A stretch of 5,116 nt of DNA, taken from assembly GCA_023441845.1 (NCBI GenBank), contig JAEZNF010000384.1, positions 1 through 5,116 on the forward strand. The letters are read 5' to 3'. The notes under the pieces were generated by a model. The model was given only the letters and a program-made list of their open reading frames with translations, made no database searches and had not been told where the DNA came from. The stretch's first letter is position 1; each line of letters begins with the position of its first letter. This DNA is from Bacillota bacterium. Its GTDB lineage: Bacteria > Bacillota > Clostridia > Acetivibrionales > DSM-2933. Below, in pieces: positions 1 through 5,116 of the stretch. Position numbers and translations under genes: made by a program.

Positions 1-747
1 TATATCGGTAATCCGGTTTTCAAACAGCGACAGCTCCTCAAGACTGACAATGCTACTTAGAGGACTGACATCCTTTATTTTATTTTTATCCATGTACAAC
101 CCTTTTAAATGCACAAGGTATTGAATGCCTTCCAAATTTGAAATTCCTTTACCGTCAGCATGTAAGTTGGTAATTTTCTTTAATTCGGTTGTCAGAATAT
201 CCCCTGTAGGCTTCTTTAAAGCATCTCTTATTGCGGCTTCCAGATTTGAATCGGGAAAAGTTACTTCTTTAGGGCTAACAATGACAACCGTCCTTAAATT
301 GCTTACCCATTCAACATCAGCGCCAAGACTTTCCGCTATAAACCTTGCCGGGACCAAAGTCCTTCCGTTCATAACGGTAGCCGGCACATCTATCCGGATA
401 GTGCTGCTGTTAACATATGCAAGCTTGCTGTTTACCTTCAGGGATATTTTTGTATTGCCTTTTATGCCCGTAATTGTTTTTGTAGCCGGATTCCAGTCAA
501 CACTGGCTCCCATTGACTCAAAAATAGCTCTTAGAGGCACAAGCGTCCTTCCTCCGATAATTGTTGGAGGAACCTCAAGGCTAAGGGGCTTCCCATCAAT
601 AGTTACCGCGATTTCCCCAGCATTTGAAGCTCCTGTATCAGCAGCAGCATATGCTGCGCCTGTTGTTACAATACCGTATAATGCTAATATAAGCATTATT
701 AAAGCAATCAGATATGTACTGCGCGATATTCGAACTCTTTTTGACAT
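1..747 (-). CDS. Secreted stalk-domain / leucine-rich-repeat protein (5' part; runs off left edge)
   Basis: The frame opens at ATG 747 and stays open for 249 codons to the window edge. GGGAGG lies 7 bp upstream of the ATG, which supports this start. Residues 1-34 look like a Sec signal peptide: basic N-region (KRVRISR), hydrophobic core about 12-28, and an AYA-A cleavage site near 34/35. Two homologous stalk repeats (copper amine oxidase N-terminal-like family) follow at about 59-92 and 121-156, each with a GRTLVP core (66-71 and 128-133), then R-x-I and a G-A-x-V-x-W stretch. From about 162 comes an internalin-type cap (FPDSNLEAAIRDAL) leading into leucine-rich repeats with a 22-residue period (leucines 195, 217, 239). 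The family suggests an extracytoplasmic, cell-surface or protein-binding role; no catalytic site is visible. Despite the family name, nothing shows amine oxidase activity. The C-terminus, and so any SLH or sortase anchor, lies outside. Substrate and partner are unknown. Confidence 0.88.
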   Translation of the reverse strand, partial: MSKRVRISRSTYLIALIMLILALYGIVTTGAAYAAADTGASNAGEIAVTIDGKPLSLEVPPTIIGGRTLVPLRAIFESMGASVDWNPATKTITGIKGNTKISLKVNSKLAYVNSSTIRIDVPATVMNGRTLVPARFIAESLGADVEWVSNLRTVVIVSPKEVTFPDSNLEAAIRDALKKPTGDILTTELKKITNLHADGKGISNLEGIQYLVHLKGLYMDKNKIKDVSPLSSIVSLEELSLFENRITDI

Positions 748-754
748 TTTAGAT

Positions 755-760
755 CCTCCC
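755..760 (-). promoter_or_regulatory. Ribosome binding site of the stalk/LRR gene
   Basis: On the minus strand GGGAGG is followed by ATCTAAA and then ATG 747. This is a near-perfect Shine-Dalgarno at good spacing, and it fixes the start just before the signal peptide. Confidence 0.85.
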
Positions 761-1022
761 GGATTCTGCAATAATATACTTTTATTAACTGTATATACAT
801 CCAACAAGCCGCTTAAAACTCTTATACTCTTGATTAAGGATATTTTATAAATCTATATGGATGGTATTAGTTTAACATGTTTGTGATACATCTTCAATAA
901 GGCTTTTAGGCTGTTGTGAACCGTAATGTATGAAATCATGGCTTCCGTTTCGCCTCTCTCCGATATATCCGGTGCCTGTAAAGTATAAGAAACATAGAAA
1001 AGCAGGGCACAAACAGAGGAAG

Positions 1023-1069
1023 CTCATTTGTAAAGTCTTTAATATAAGTAAAGAATGAGATTTTACAAA
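1023..1069. repeat. Overlapping inverted repeats (possible operator or alternative RNA structures)
   Basis: An 8-bp inverted repeat has arms TTTGTAAA (1027-1034) and TTTACAAA (1062-1069). A second one, CTCATT (1023-1028) with AATGAG (1054-1059), encloses CTTTA/TAAAG (1037-1041 and 1049-1053). The arms overlap at 1027-1028, so the two pairings compete in RNA. The 8-bp arms straddle the -10 of the candidate promoter at 1041-1068, and one arm includes its -35. This could be an operator or leader structure, or chance in AT-rich DNA. Confidence 0.4.
1041..1068 (-). promoter_or_regulatory. Candidate sigma-A-type promoter for the stalk/LRR gene
   Basis: On the minus strand TTGTAA (1063-1068) lies 16 bp upstream of TATATT (1041-1046), matching the -35 consensus at 4 of 6 positions and the -10 at 5 of 6. 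It sits between the presumed clpC terminator and the next gene, which is where a promoter is expected. Transcription from here would give a leader of roughly 290 nt. AT-rich DNA yields such matches by chance, so this is tentative; the overlapping box at 1076-1102 is a rival. Confidence 0.35.
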
Positions 1070-1075
1070 GTACTA

Positions 1076-1102
1076 ATTATAGTTATCAAGCACAAAAATC
1101 AA
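1076..1102 (-). promoter_or_regulatory. Alternative candidate promoter for the stalk/LRR gene
   Basis: On the minus strand a perfect TATAAT -10 (1076-1081) is preceded by TTGATT (1097-1102), with a spacer of only 15 bp, shorter than the preferred 17. There is no extended TGn motif. Initiation would fall near 1069, at the edge of the TTTGTAAA inverted repeat, giving a leader of about 320 nt. Confidence 0.3.
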
Positions 1103-1109
1103 GTACTTG
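1100..1109. repeat. 10-bp perfect palindrome CAAGTACTTG
   Basis: CAAGTACTTG is self-complementary over 10 bp. Its AAGTACT core recurs at 1068-1074, giving two related dyads about 34 bp apart that flank the TATAAT-like box at 1076-1081. It may be a protein-binding site, but no regulator can be named from the sequence. Confidence 0.35.
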
Positions 1110-1134
1110 GAAGTATATATTCACGGATTAAATG

Positions 1135-1179
1135 CAAACCAAAAGGATTGAGTCCTGTACAATACAGAATTCAATCCTT
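1135..1179 (-). terminator. Probable rho-independent terminator of the mcsA-mcsB-clpC operon
   Basis: Arms 1143-1159 and 1163-1179 pair over 17 positions with one mismatch (1154/1168) and one G-U pair, closing a 3-nt loop. In the minus-strand transcript the stem ends in CCUU and runs into UUGGUUUG, an interrupted U-tract. It lies about 90 bp after the clpC stop and before the next gene. The plus-strand side has a poorer U-tract (TTATCAG), so the minus direction is favoured. The stem is only moderately GC-rich, so efficiency is uncertain. Confidence 0.7.
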
Positions 1180-1239
1180 ATCAGCTTCTTAATTCTATCA
1201 ACATTTTGGGATAGGCCTGCATATCTATATTTTTAAGCT

Positions 1240-1256
1240 TTACAGCCCACCTGTAA
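1240..1256. other. Small hairpin immediately downstream of clpC
   Basis: TTACAG (1240-1245) and CTGTAA (1251-1256) form a 6-bp stem with a 5-nt loop starting 12 bp after the clpC stop. No U-tract follows on the minus strand, so it is unlikely to terminate alone. It could act as a 3'-end structure protecting the mRNA, or be incidental. Confidence 0.35.
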
Positions 1257-1267
1257 CATTGACTGTT

Positions 1268-3718
1268 TTATTTTTCTATCTTAATTCCTTTTTTACTTAA
1301 GACTAACCCGTCATCCTTAAGTTCAACAACGACATTGTCTCCCGATTTAACCTTGCCTTCAAGCATATCTTCTGCAAGTCTGTCTTCCACCATGCTCTGA
1401 ATTGACCTTCTAAGAGGCCTTGCTCCATATACCTGGTCAAACCCTTTCTTTGCCAGATACTCAAGCGCCTGGTCGGATACTTCAAGAGCAATGTCATTTT
1501 GCTTAAGTCTCTTTACAAGTCCGTCAATCATAAGAGTCACAATCTTTTTCATGTGTTCTTCCGAAAGCGGATGGAAAACTATTATTTCATCTACCCTGTT
1601 TAAGAATTCAGGCCTGAAGGTTCTTTTTAACTCACCCATGACATTACTTTTCATATCTTCATAGTTTTTAGCCTTTTCATCTGCCGCAGATGCAAATCCA
1701 AGCCTCTTTGGTTCGGTTATAAGCCTTGCGCCCACATTCGAGGTCATAATAATTACGGTATTCCTGAAATCAACCGTCCTGCCCTGCGAATCGGTAAGCC
1801 TTCCGTCTTCCAATATCTGAAGAAGAATATTAAAAACATCCGGATGGGCCTTTTCAATTTCATCAAACAGAATAACCGAATACTGCTTTCTCCTTACCTT
1901 CTCGGTCAGCTGCCCGCCCTCTTCATAGCCTACATACCCCGGCGGGGAACCTACCAACCTTGAAACGCTGTGCTTTTCCATGTATTCCGACATATCTATT
2001 CTGATCATTGCATTTTCATCACCGAATAATGCCTCAGCCAGAGCCTTACACAACTCTGTTTTTCCAACACCGGTAGGTCCAAGAAAAATAAATGAACCTA
2101 CAGGGCGTTTTGGGTCTTTAAGACCTACACGGCCTCTTCTTATAGCCTTGGAAACAGCTACAACGGCTTCGTTCTGTCCGATTACCCTCATATGGAGTAC
2201 ATCTTCCATCTTTTTAAGCCTTTCGGTTTCTTCCTCGGCTAATTTGCTGACGGGAACTCCGGTCCAGCTTCCCACTACCTCAGCGATATGCTCTTCCGTA
2301 ACGGTATCTGTCCTGGTCTGGTTTTTCTGGTACCAGTCATTCTTTGCTTTATCCAGCTCATTCTTTAATTTCTGTTCTTCATCTCTAATGCCTGCCGCCT
2401 TTTCAAATTCCTGTGACCTTATTGAATCCTCTTTTTCCTTCCTTAATTTTTCAACCTGCTCTTCCAGTTTTTTAAGGTCGGGAGGAGCTGTGAAAGACTT
2501 CAGCCTGACTTTGGAAGCCGCCTCATCAATAAGGTCTATGGCCTTATCGGGAAGGAACCTGTCGGAAATATACCTGTCGGACAATTTAGCTGCCGCGGTA
2601 AGAGCCTCATCGGTAATCTTAACCCTGTGATGGGCTTCATACTTGTCTCTTACACCTTTTAATATTTCAATGGCTTCTTCAACGGAAGGCTCTCCTATCG
2701 TAATGGGCTGGAACCTTCTTTCAAGTGCAGCATCCTTTTCAACATGCTTCCTGTATTCATCAAGGGTAGTAGCCCCAATAACCTGAATTTCTCCTCTGGC
2801 AAGAGAAGGCTTCAGTATGTTGGAAGCATCAATGGCACCTTCTGCTGCACCTGCCCCAATGATGGTATGCATTTCATCTATAAACAAGATGACATTTCCC
2901 GCTTTTCTTATTTCATCAAGAGCCTTCTTAAGCCTTTCTTCAAATTCGCCTCTGTATTTTGCCCCTGCCACCATAGAGGATAAATCAAGTGTAACAACTC
3001 TCTTATCCTTTAAAATCTCCGGAATATTCCCCTCTGTGATTTTTTGAGCCAGACCTTCGGCAATAGCAGTCTTACCTACGCCAGGTTCACCTATAAGGCA
3101 CGGATTGTTTTTGGTTCTCCTGCTTAATATCTGGATAACCCTCTCTATTTCCTTATCACGTCCTATTACAGGGTCGAATTTATCCTCCCTGGCCATATCG
3201 GTCAAATCCCTTCCGAACTGGTTCAATGTCGGAGTGCTTGAATAGCTGCTGTGGCTTTTTGGTTCCCCGGTAGCTCCGGGAGCTTCCTCGGTCAATATTT
3301 TTACTATTTCAGCTACAAGCTTCTGCGGATCTACTCCAAGATCCATTAAGATTCTTACGGCAACGCTTTCGCCCTCTTTCATTATTCCCAGAAGCAAATG
3401 CTCGGTACCTATATAATTGTGGTTAAGCCTTCTGGCTTCCTTAAAGCTCAATTCAAGTACCCTTTTTGTCCTTGGAGTAAATCCCAGAGGCTGTTCACCC
3501 GTTTCTTCTCCCCTGCCTATCAGATCTTCTATGCCTTTAGTTACTTTTTCTTCAGTAATACCCTGATTTTGAAGGACTCGTGACGCTACTCCCGTACCTT
3601 CCTTTACCAACCCCAGCAAAAGGTGTTCCGTGCCAACATAATTATGTCCTAAATGCATTGCGCTTTCTTCTGAAAACGATATTGCTTTTTCCGCTTTTTC
3701 AGTAAATCTCCCGTACAT
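1268..3718 (-). CDS. clpC: ATP-dependent Clp protease ATP-binding subunit ClpC (Hsp100 unfoldase)
   Basis: This cytosolic AAA+ unfoldase threads client proteins, including phosphoarginine-marked ones, into the ClpP protease. The 816 residues match the usual length. Two Clp N repeats span about 1-145; E31 and E106, in the paired GTEHLLLG motifs, align with the phosphoarginine-binding glutamates E32/E106 known in Bacillus subtilis ClpC. The first AAA+ module has Walker A GEPGVGKT (210-217), pore loop KYRG (254-257), Walker B FIDE (279-282) and arginines 334-335. A UVR-type middle domain lies at about 411-475, with EFEKAA at 437-442 holding the conserved phenylalanine (F438). The second module has Walker A GPTGVGKT (547-554), pore loop GYVG (594-597), Walker B LFDE (617-620), arginine finger R708 and sensor-2 GARPLRR (765-771). 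LGF at 673-675 is the ClpP-docking loop, which separates it from ClpB. It is the last operon gene, 33 bp after mcsB; no defect is visible. Confidence 0.98.
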   Translation of the reverse strand: MYGRFTEKAEKAISFSEESAMHLGHNYVGTEHLLLGLVKEGTGVASRVLQNQGITEEKVTKGIEDLIGRGEETGEQPLGFTPRTKRVLELSFKEARRLNHNYIGTEHLLLGIMKEGESVAVRILMDLGVDPQKLVAEIVKILTEEAPGATGEPKSHSSYSSTPTLNQFGRDLTDMAREDKFDPVIGRDKEIERVIQILSRRTKNNPCLIGEPGVGKTAIAEGLAQKITEGNIPEILKDKRVVTLDLSSMVAGAKYRGEFEERLKKALDEIRKAGNVILFIDEMHTIIGAGAAEGAIDASNILKPSLARGEIQVIGATTLDEYRKHVEKDAALERRFQPITIGEPSVEEAIEILKGVRDKYEAHHRVKITDEALTAAAKLSDRYISDRFLPDKAIDLIDEAASKVRLKSFTAPPDLKKLEEQVEKLRKEKEDSIRSQEFEKAAGIRDEEQKLKNELDKAKNDWYQKNQTRTDTVTEEHIAEVVGSWTGVPVSKLAEEETERLKKMEDVLHMRVIGQNEAVVAVSKAIRRGRVGLKDPKRPVGSFIFLGPTGVGKTELCKALAEALFGDENAMIRIDMSEYMEKHSVSRLVGSPPGYVGYEEGGQLTEKVRRKQYSVILFDEIEKAHPDVFNILLQILEDGRLTDSQGRTVDFRNTVIIMTSNVGARLITEPKRLGFASAADEKAKNYEDMKSNVMGELKRTFRPEFLNRVDEIIVFHPLSEEHMKKIVTLMIDGLVKRLKQNDIALEVSDQALEYLAKKGFDQVYGARPLRRSIQSMVEDRLAEDMLEGKVKSGDNVVVELKDDGLVLSKKGIKIEK

Positions 3719-3725
3719 TATTTAT

Positions 3726-3734
3726 CACTCCTTT
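3726..3734 (-). promoter_or_regulatory. Ribosome binding site of clpC
   Basis: Minus-strand AAAGGAGTG ends 7 bp before ATG 3718, within the 33-bp gap after the mcsB stop. It supports independent initiation of clpC on a shared transcript; no promoter is evident in the gap. Confidence 0.85.
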
Positions 3735-3751
3735 ACCGTGTTTATTTTTAC

Positions 3752-4789
3752 TTAGGAATCCATCCTGCCTAGTTTGCTTCTAATCAAATTTGCCCTTCCT
3801 ACATCCCTTTCTACCGGATTCAGCGCCTTTCCGGCCGTTGCCTGCAGATTTGCAGGCTGGGTCAAAACTATTATTTCATTAACCGCATCAATTCCAATAT
3901 GCTTAATTATTCCCATATCTATGCCCAATCTAACATCGGACAGTAATTTATGACTTTCTTCGGAAGAAATAACTCTCGCACTTAAGAGTATTCCAAGAGA
4001 TCTGAACACCTTGTCTTCAAACATCAGGGTATTCTGCTTATACAAATCTTTCCTCAGTATTCTTTCCTGTTCAATAATCTGTAATGCTATATTCTTCACG
4101 TTGTTTATAATTTCCTCTTCCGACTGTCCTAATGTAACCTGATTTGAAACCTGAAACATATTTCCCAGGGCTTCGGTATTCTCGCCGTAAAGTCCTCTCA
4201 CAGTTATGCCGACCTTACTGCAGGCCTCCAATATTCCCTTTAAATAACCGGTCATGGTTAGTGCAGGCAGATGCAGCATTACGGAAGCTCTTATTCCTGT
4301 GCCCAGGTTTGTAGGACAGCATGTCAAATACCCAAGGCGGTCGCTAAATGCAAAATCAATCTTCTCTTCCAGCAAGTTATCGATCTTATTACATATGTCC
4401 CAGGCTTTTTCAAGCTGCATACCGGAAAACAGCCCCTGTATCCGTAAATGATCCTCTTCGTTTACCATAACACTTATATTTTCTTCTTTATCAATGACAG
4501 CACCGCCAGGCTTCTTTGTTTCTGCAAGTTCCCTACTAATAAGATGCTTCTCCACCAGCATCTGTTTTTCAATCTGGTTTAAGTTCCTGATATCATAAAA
4601 ATTAAAATTATCTGCCATAGAAGCATTGCCTTGAAATATTGCATCCTTAACCATTAATAAAACCTGTTCACCTTGTTTTAAATCCATTTTTACAGGGAAA
4701 GGATAATCCTTTAAATTCCGTGCAAGCCTCACCCTGCTGGACATTGCAATATCACTTTCAGGTATGTTTTTAAGTTCCTTTTGCGACAT
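3752..4789 (-). CDS. mcsB: Protein arginine kinase McsB
   Basis: McsB transfers phosphate from ATP to arginine side chains, tagging proteins for ClpC-ClpP and, in Bacillus, also inactivating the repressor CtsR. The 345 residues form a phosphagen-kinase-type catalytic domain plus a C-terminal McsB-specific part, somewhat shorter than the roughly 363 residues of B. subtilis. Visible motifs: SSRVRLARN (17-25, nucleotide-binding arginines); NEEDHLRIQ (110-118), which carries the catalytic acidic residue; CPTNLGTGIRASV (158-170), with the conserved active-site-region cysteine; and RGLYGEN to SNQVTLGQSEEE (198-226), the phosphagen kinase nucleotide loop. RDVGRA (328-333) fits the RDxxR phosphoarginine-binding motif described for allosteric control of McsB. 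ATG 4789 is preceded by GGAGGG at 6 bp and begins 26 bp after the mcsA stop. The missing N-terminal guanidino-kinase domain and the operon context exclude a creatine or arginine metabolite kinase. Confidence 0.97.
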   Translation of the reverse strand: MSQKELKNIPESDIAMSSRVRLARNLKDYPFPVKMDLKQGEQVLLMVKDAIFQGNASMADNFNFYDIRNLNQIEKQMLVEKHLISRELAETKKPGGAVIDKEENISVMVNEEDHLRIQGLFSGMQLEKAWDICNKIDNLLEEKIDFAFSDRLGYLTCCPTNLGTGIRASVMLHLPALTMTGYLKGILEACSKVGITVRGLYGENTEALGNMFQVSNQVTLGQSEEEIINNVKNIALQIIEQERILRKDLYKQNTLMFEDKVFRSLGILLSARVISSEESHKLLSDVRLGIDMGIIKHIGIDAVNEIIVLTQPANLQATAGKALNPVERDVGRANLIRSKLGRMDS

Positions 4790-4795
4790 AAGAAT

Positions 4796-4801
4796 CCCTC
4801 C
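4796..4801 (-). promoter_or_regulatory. Ribosome binding site of mcsB
   Basis: Minus-strand GGAGGG is followed by ATTCTT and ATG 4789, in the 26-bp gap after the mcsA stop. It supports the chosen mcsB start. Confidence 0.85.
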
Positions 4802-4815
4802 ACACTATAAACGCA

Positions 4816-5116
4816 CTACTGTCTGCTTCCTTCCAACTCCTTTATCCTATCGCGCAGCTCGGCAGCCTTCTCATACTCTTCCTTTTCTACCGCCCTGCTT
4901 AAAAGTTCCTTTAAACGGTCTATTTCAACATCGGTCTTTAAGTTCTTGGAAATCTTCTCCGGTGTCTTTCCATGGTGCCCTACATTACCATGCAGCCTTC
5001 TTAAAAGCGGTTTAATGGAGTCCTCATACATTTCGTAACAGTTATCACATCCGAATTTACCTGTCTTTTGGAAATCCTGATAGCTCGTTCCACATTTTTC
5101 ACAAACCGGATTACGC
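4816..5116 (-). CDS. mcsA: McsA, zinc-binding activator of McsB (C-terminal part; cut by right edge)
   Basis: The frame is open from the right edge (first full codon 5115-5113) to the TAG at 4816-4818, giving 99 visible residues. The family is usually about 170-185 residues, so the N-terminal zinc finger and true start lie outside. The methionine at 5031 is internal: CxxC pairs upstream of it are in frame (visible residues 5-8, CEKC, and 23-26, CDNC), forming the second zinc finger. A charged linker follows, then a C-terminal UVR motif at about visible residues 64-95 with EEYEKAAELRDR, resembling the EFEKAA stretch in the ClpC middle domain. By family knowledge McsA binds and activates McsB and assists CtsR and ClpC control. 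UvrB-type UVR motifs are similar, but the zinc finger and the adjoining mcsB settle the call. Confidence 0.93.
   Translation of the reverse strand, partial: RNPVCEKCGTSYQDFQKTGKFGCDNCYEMYEDSIKPLLRRLHGNVGHHGKTPEKISKNLKTDVEIDRLKELLSRAVEKEEYEKAAELRDRIKELEGSRQ

Larger units (their letters stand above)
748..1267. other. 520-bp intergenic region between clpC and the stalk/LRR gene
   Basis: I see no supportable gene here on either strand; the open frames are short and lack ribosome binding sites. Reading leftward from the clpC stop it holds a small hairpin, a likely transcription terminator, and a cluster of dyads overlapping candidate minus-strand promoters (1023-1109). The AT-rich stretch 761-1022 has no element I can name. 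A GGC/GCC mini-hairpin near 932-948 and the 8-bp palindrome AACATGTT at 874-881 are visible, but they match no riboswitch family I could recognise. Confidence 0.75.

Noticed and set aside
125..850. 241-codon open frame on the plus strand
   Set aside because: It lies antisense over the stalk/LRR gene, has no convincing ribosome binding site, and its translation shows no recognisable domain. The minus-strand frame has a signal peptide, domains and a good RBS.
926..988. A 20-codon plus-strand frame starting with MYEIMAS
   Set aside because: It has no ribosome binding site, no neighbouring plus-strand gene and no recognisable feature; chance is the simplest explanation.
1303..1497. 64-codon minus-strand frame within the 3' end of clpC
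   Set aside because: It is an out-of-frame shadow of the conserved ClpC C-terminal domain.
1980..2630. 216-codon open frame on the plus strand
   Set aside because: It is wholly antisense to clpC, is serine- and leucine-rich as expected of a complement of a charged coiled-coil region, and has no family signature.
2744..3047. Two overlapping short plus-strand frames inside clpC, plus similar ones at 3398-3583, 4254-4451 and 4764-5015
   Set aside because: All are antisense to strongly conserved clpC, mcsB or mcsA sequence and have no domain or RBS support.
3199..3205. GGTCAAA heptads resembling CtsR half-sites (also near 1436 and 3860)
   Set aside because: They are single heptads inside coding sequence without the adjacent tandem copy CtsR needs. 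The operator is expected upstream of ctsR, outside the window.
4816..5031. A 71-residue stand-alone UVR protein starting at ATG 5031
   Set aside because: The frame continues upstream to the window edge with two CxxC pairs typical of McsA, so this methionine is internal and the gene is a truncated mcsA.

Overview
The window looks like chromosomal DNA from a low-GC Gram-positive of the Firmicutes, most plausibly a clostridial anaerobe. The pointers are AT-rich intergenic DNA, strong AGGAGG-type ribosome binding sites, the mcsA-mcsB-clpC stress operon, and a secreted protein pairing copper-amine-oxidase-like 'stalk' repeats with internalin-type leucine-rich repeats. The species cannot be fixed from the sequence alone. 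All real genes lie on the minus strand and read right to left.

Right part (5116 to 1268): the tail of mcsA (cut by the right edge), then complete mcsB and complete clpC, separated by only 26 and 33 bp. Each of mcsB and clpC has its own strong ribosome binding site. This is the classical class III heat-shock operon, in which ctsR normally precedes mcsA; here it would lie beyond the right edge. The three products form one protein quality-control pathway. McsA, a zinc-binding adaptor with a UVR motif, activates the protein arginine kinase McsB. McsB marks proteins with phosphoarginine. The Hsp100 unfoldase ClpC recognises the mark and feeds the client to ClpP. The residues known to matter are present: the CPTN and RDxxR motifs in McsB, the two phosphoarginine-binding glutamates in the ClpC N-domain, both Walker A/B pairs, and an LGF loop for ClpP docking.

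Middle (1267 to 748): a 520-bp stretch with no supportable gene. It holds a likely rho-independent terminator for the clpC operon (about 1135-1179), a smaller hairpin just after clpC, and a cluster of inverted repeats (1023-1109) that overlaps two candidate minus-strand promoters. If either promoter is real, the next gene has an untranslated leader of roughly 290-320 nt.

Left part (747 to 1): the first 249 codons of a secreted protein with a signal peptide, two stalk-type repeats and the start of a 22-residue leucine-rich repeat array. The gene runs off the left edge, so its C-terminus, size and anchoring are unknown.

I found no RNA genes, mobile elements, CRISPR arrays or obvious horizontal-transfer signatures. 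The operon is well-known biology. The less ordinary parts are the surface protein's domain combination and the dyad-rich upstream region.
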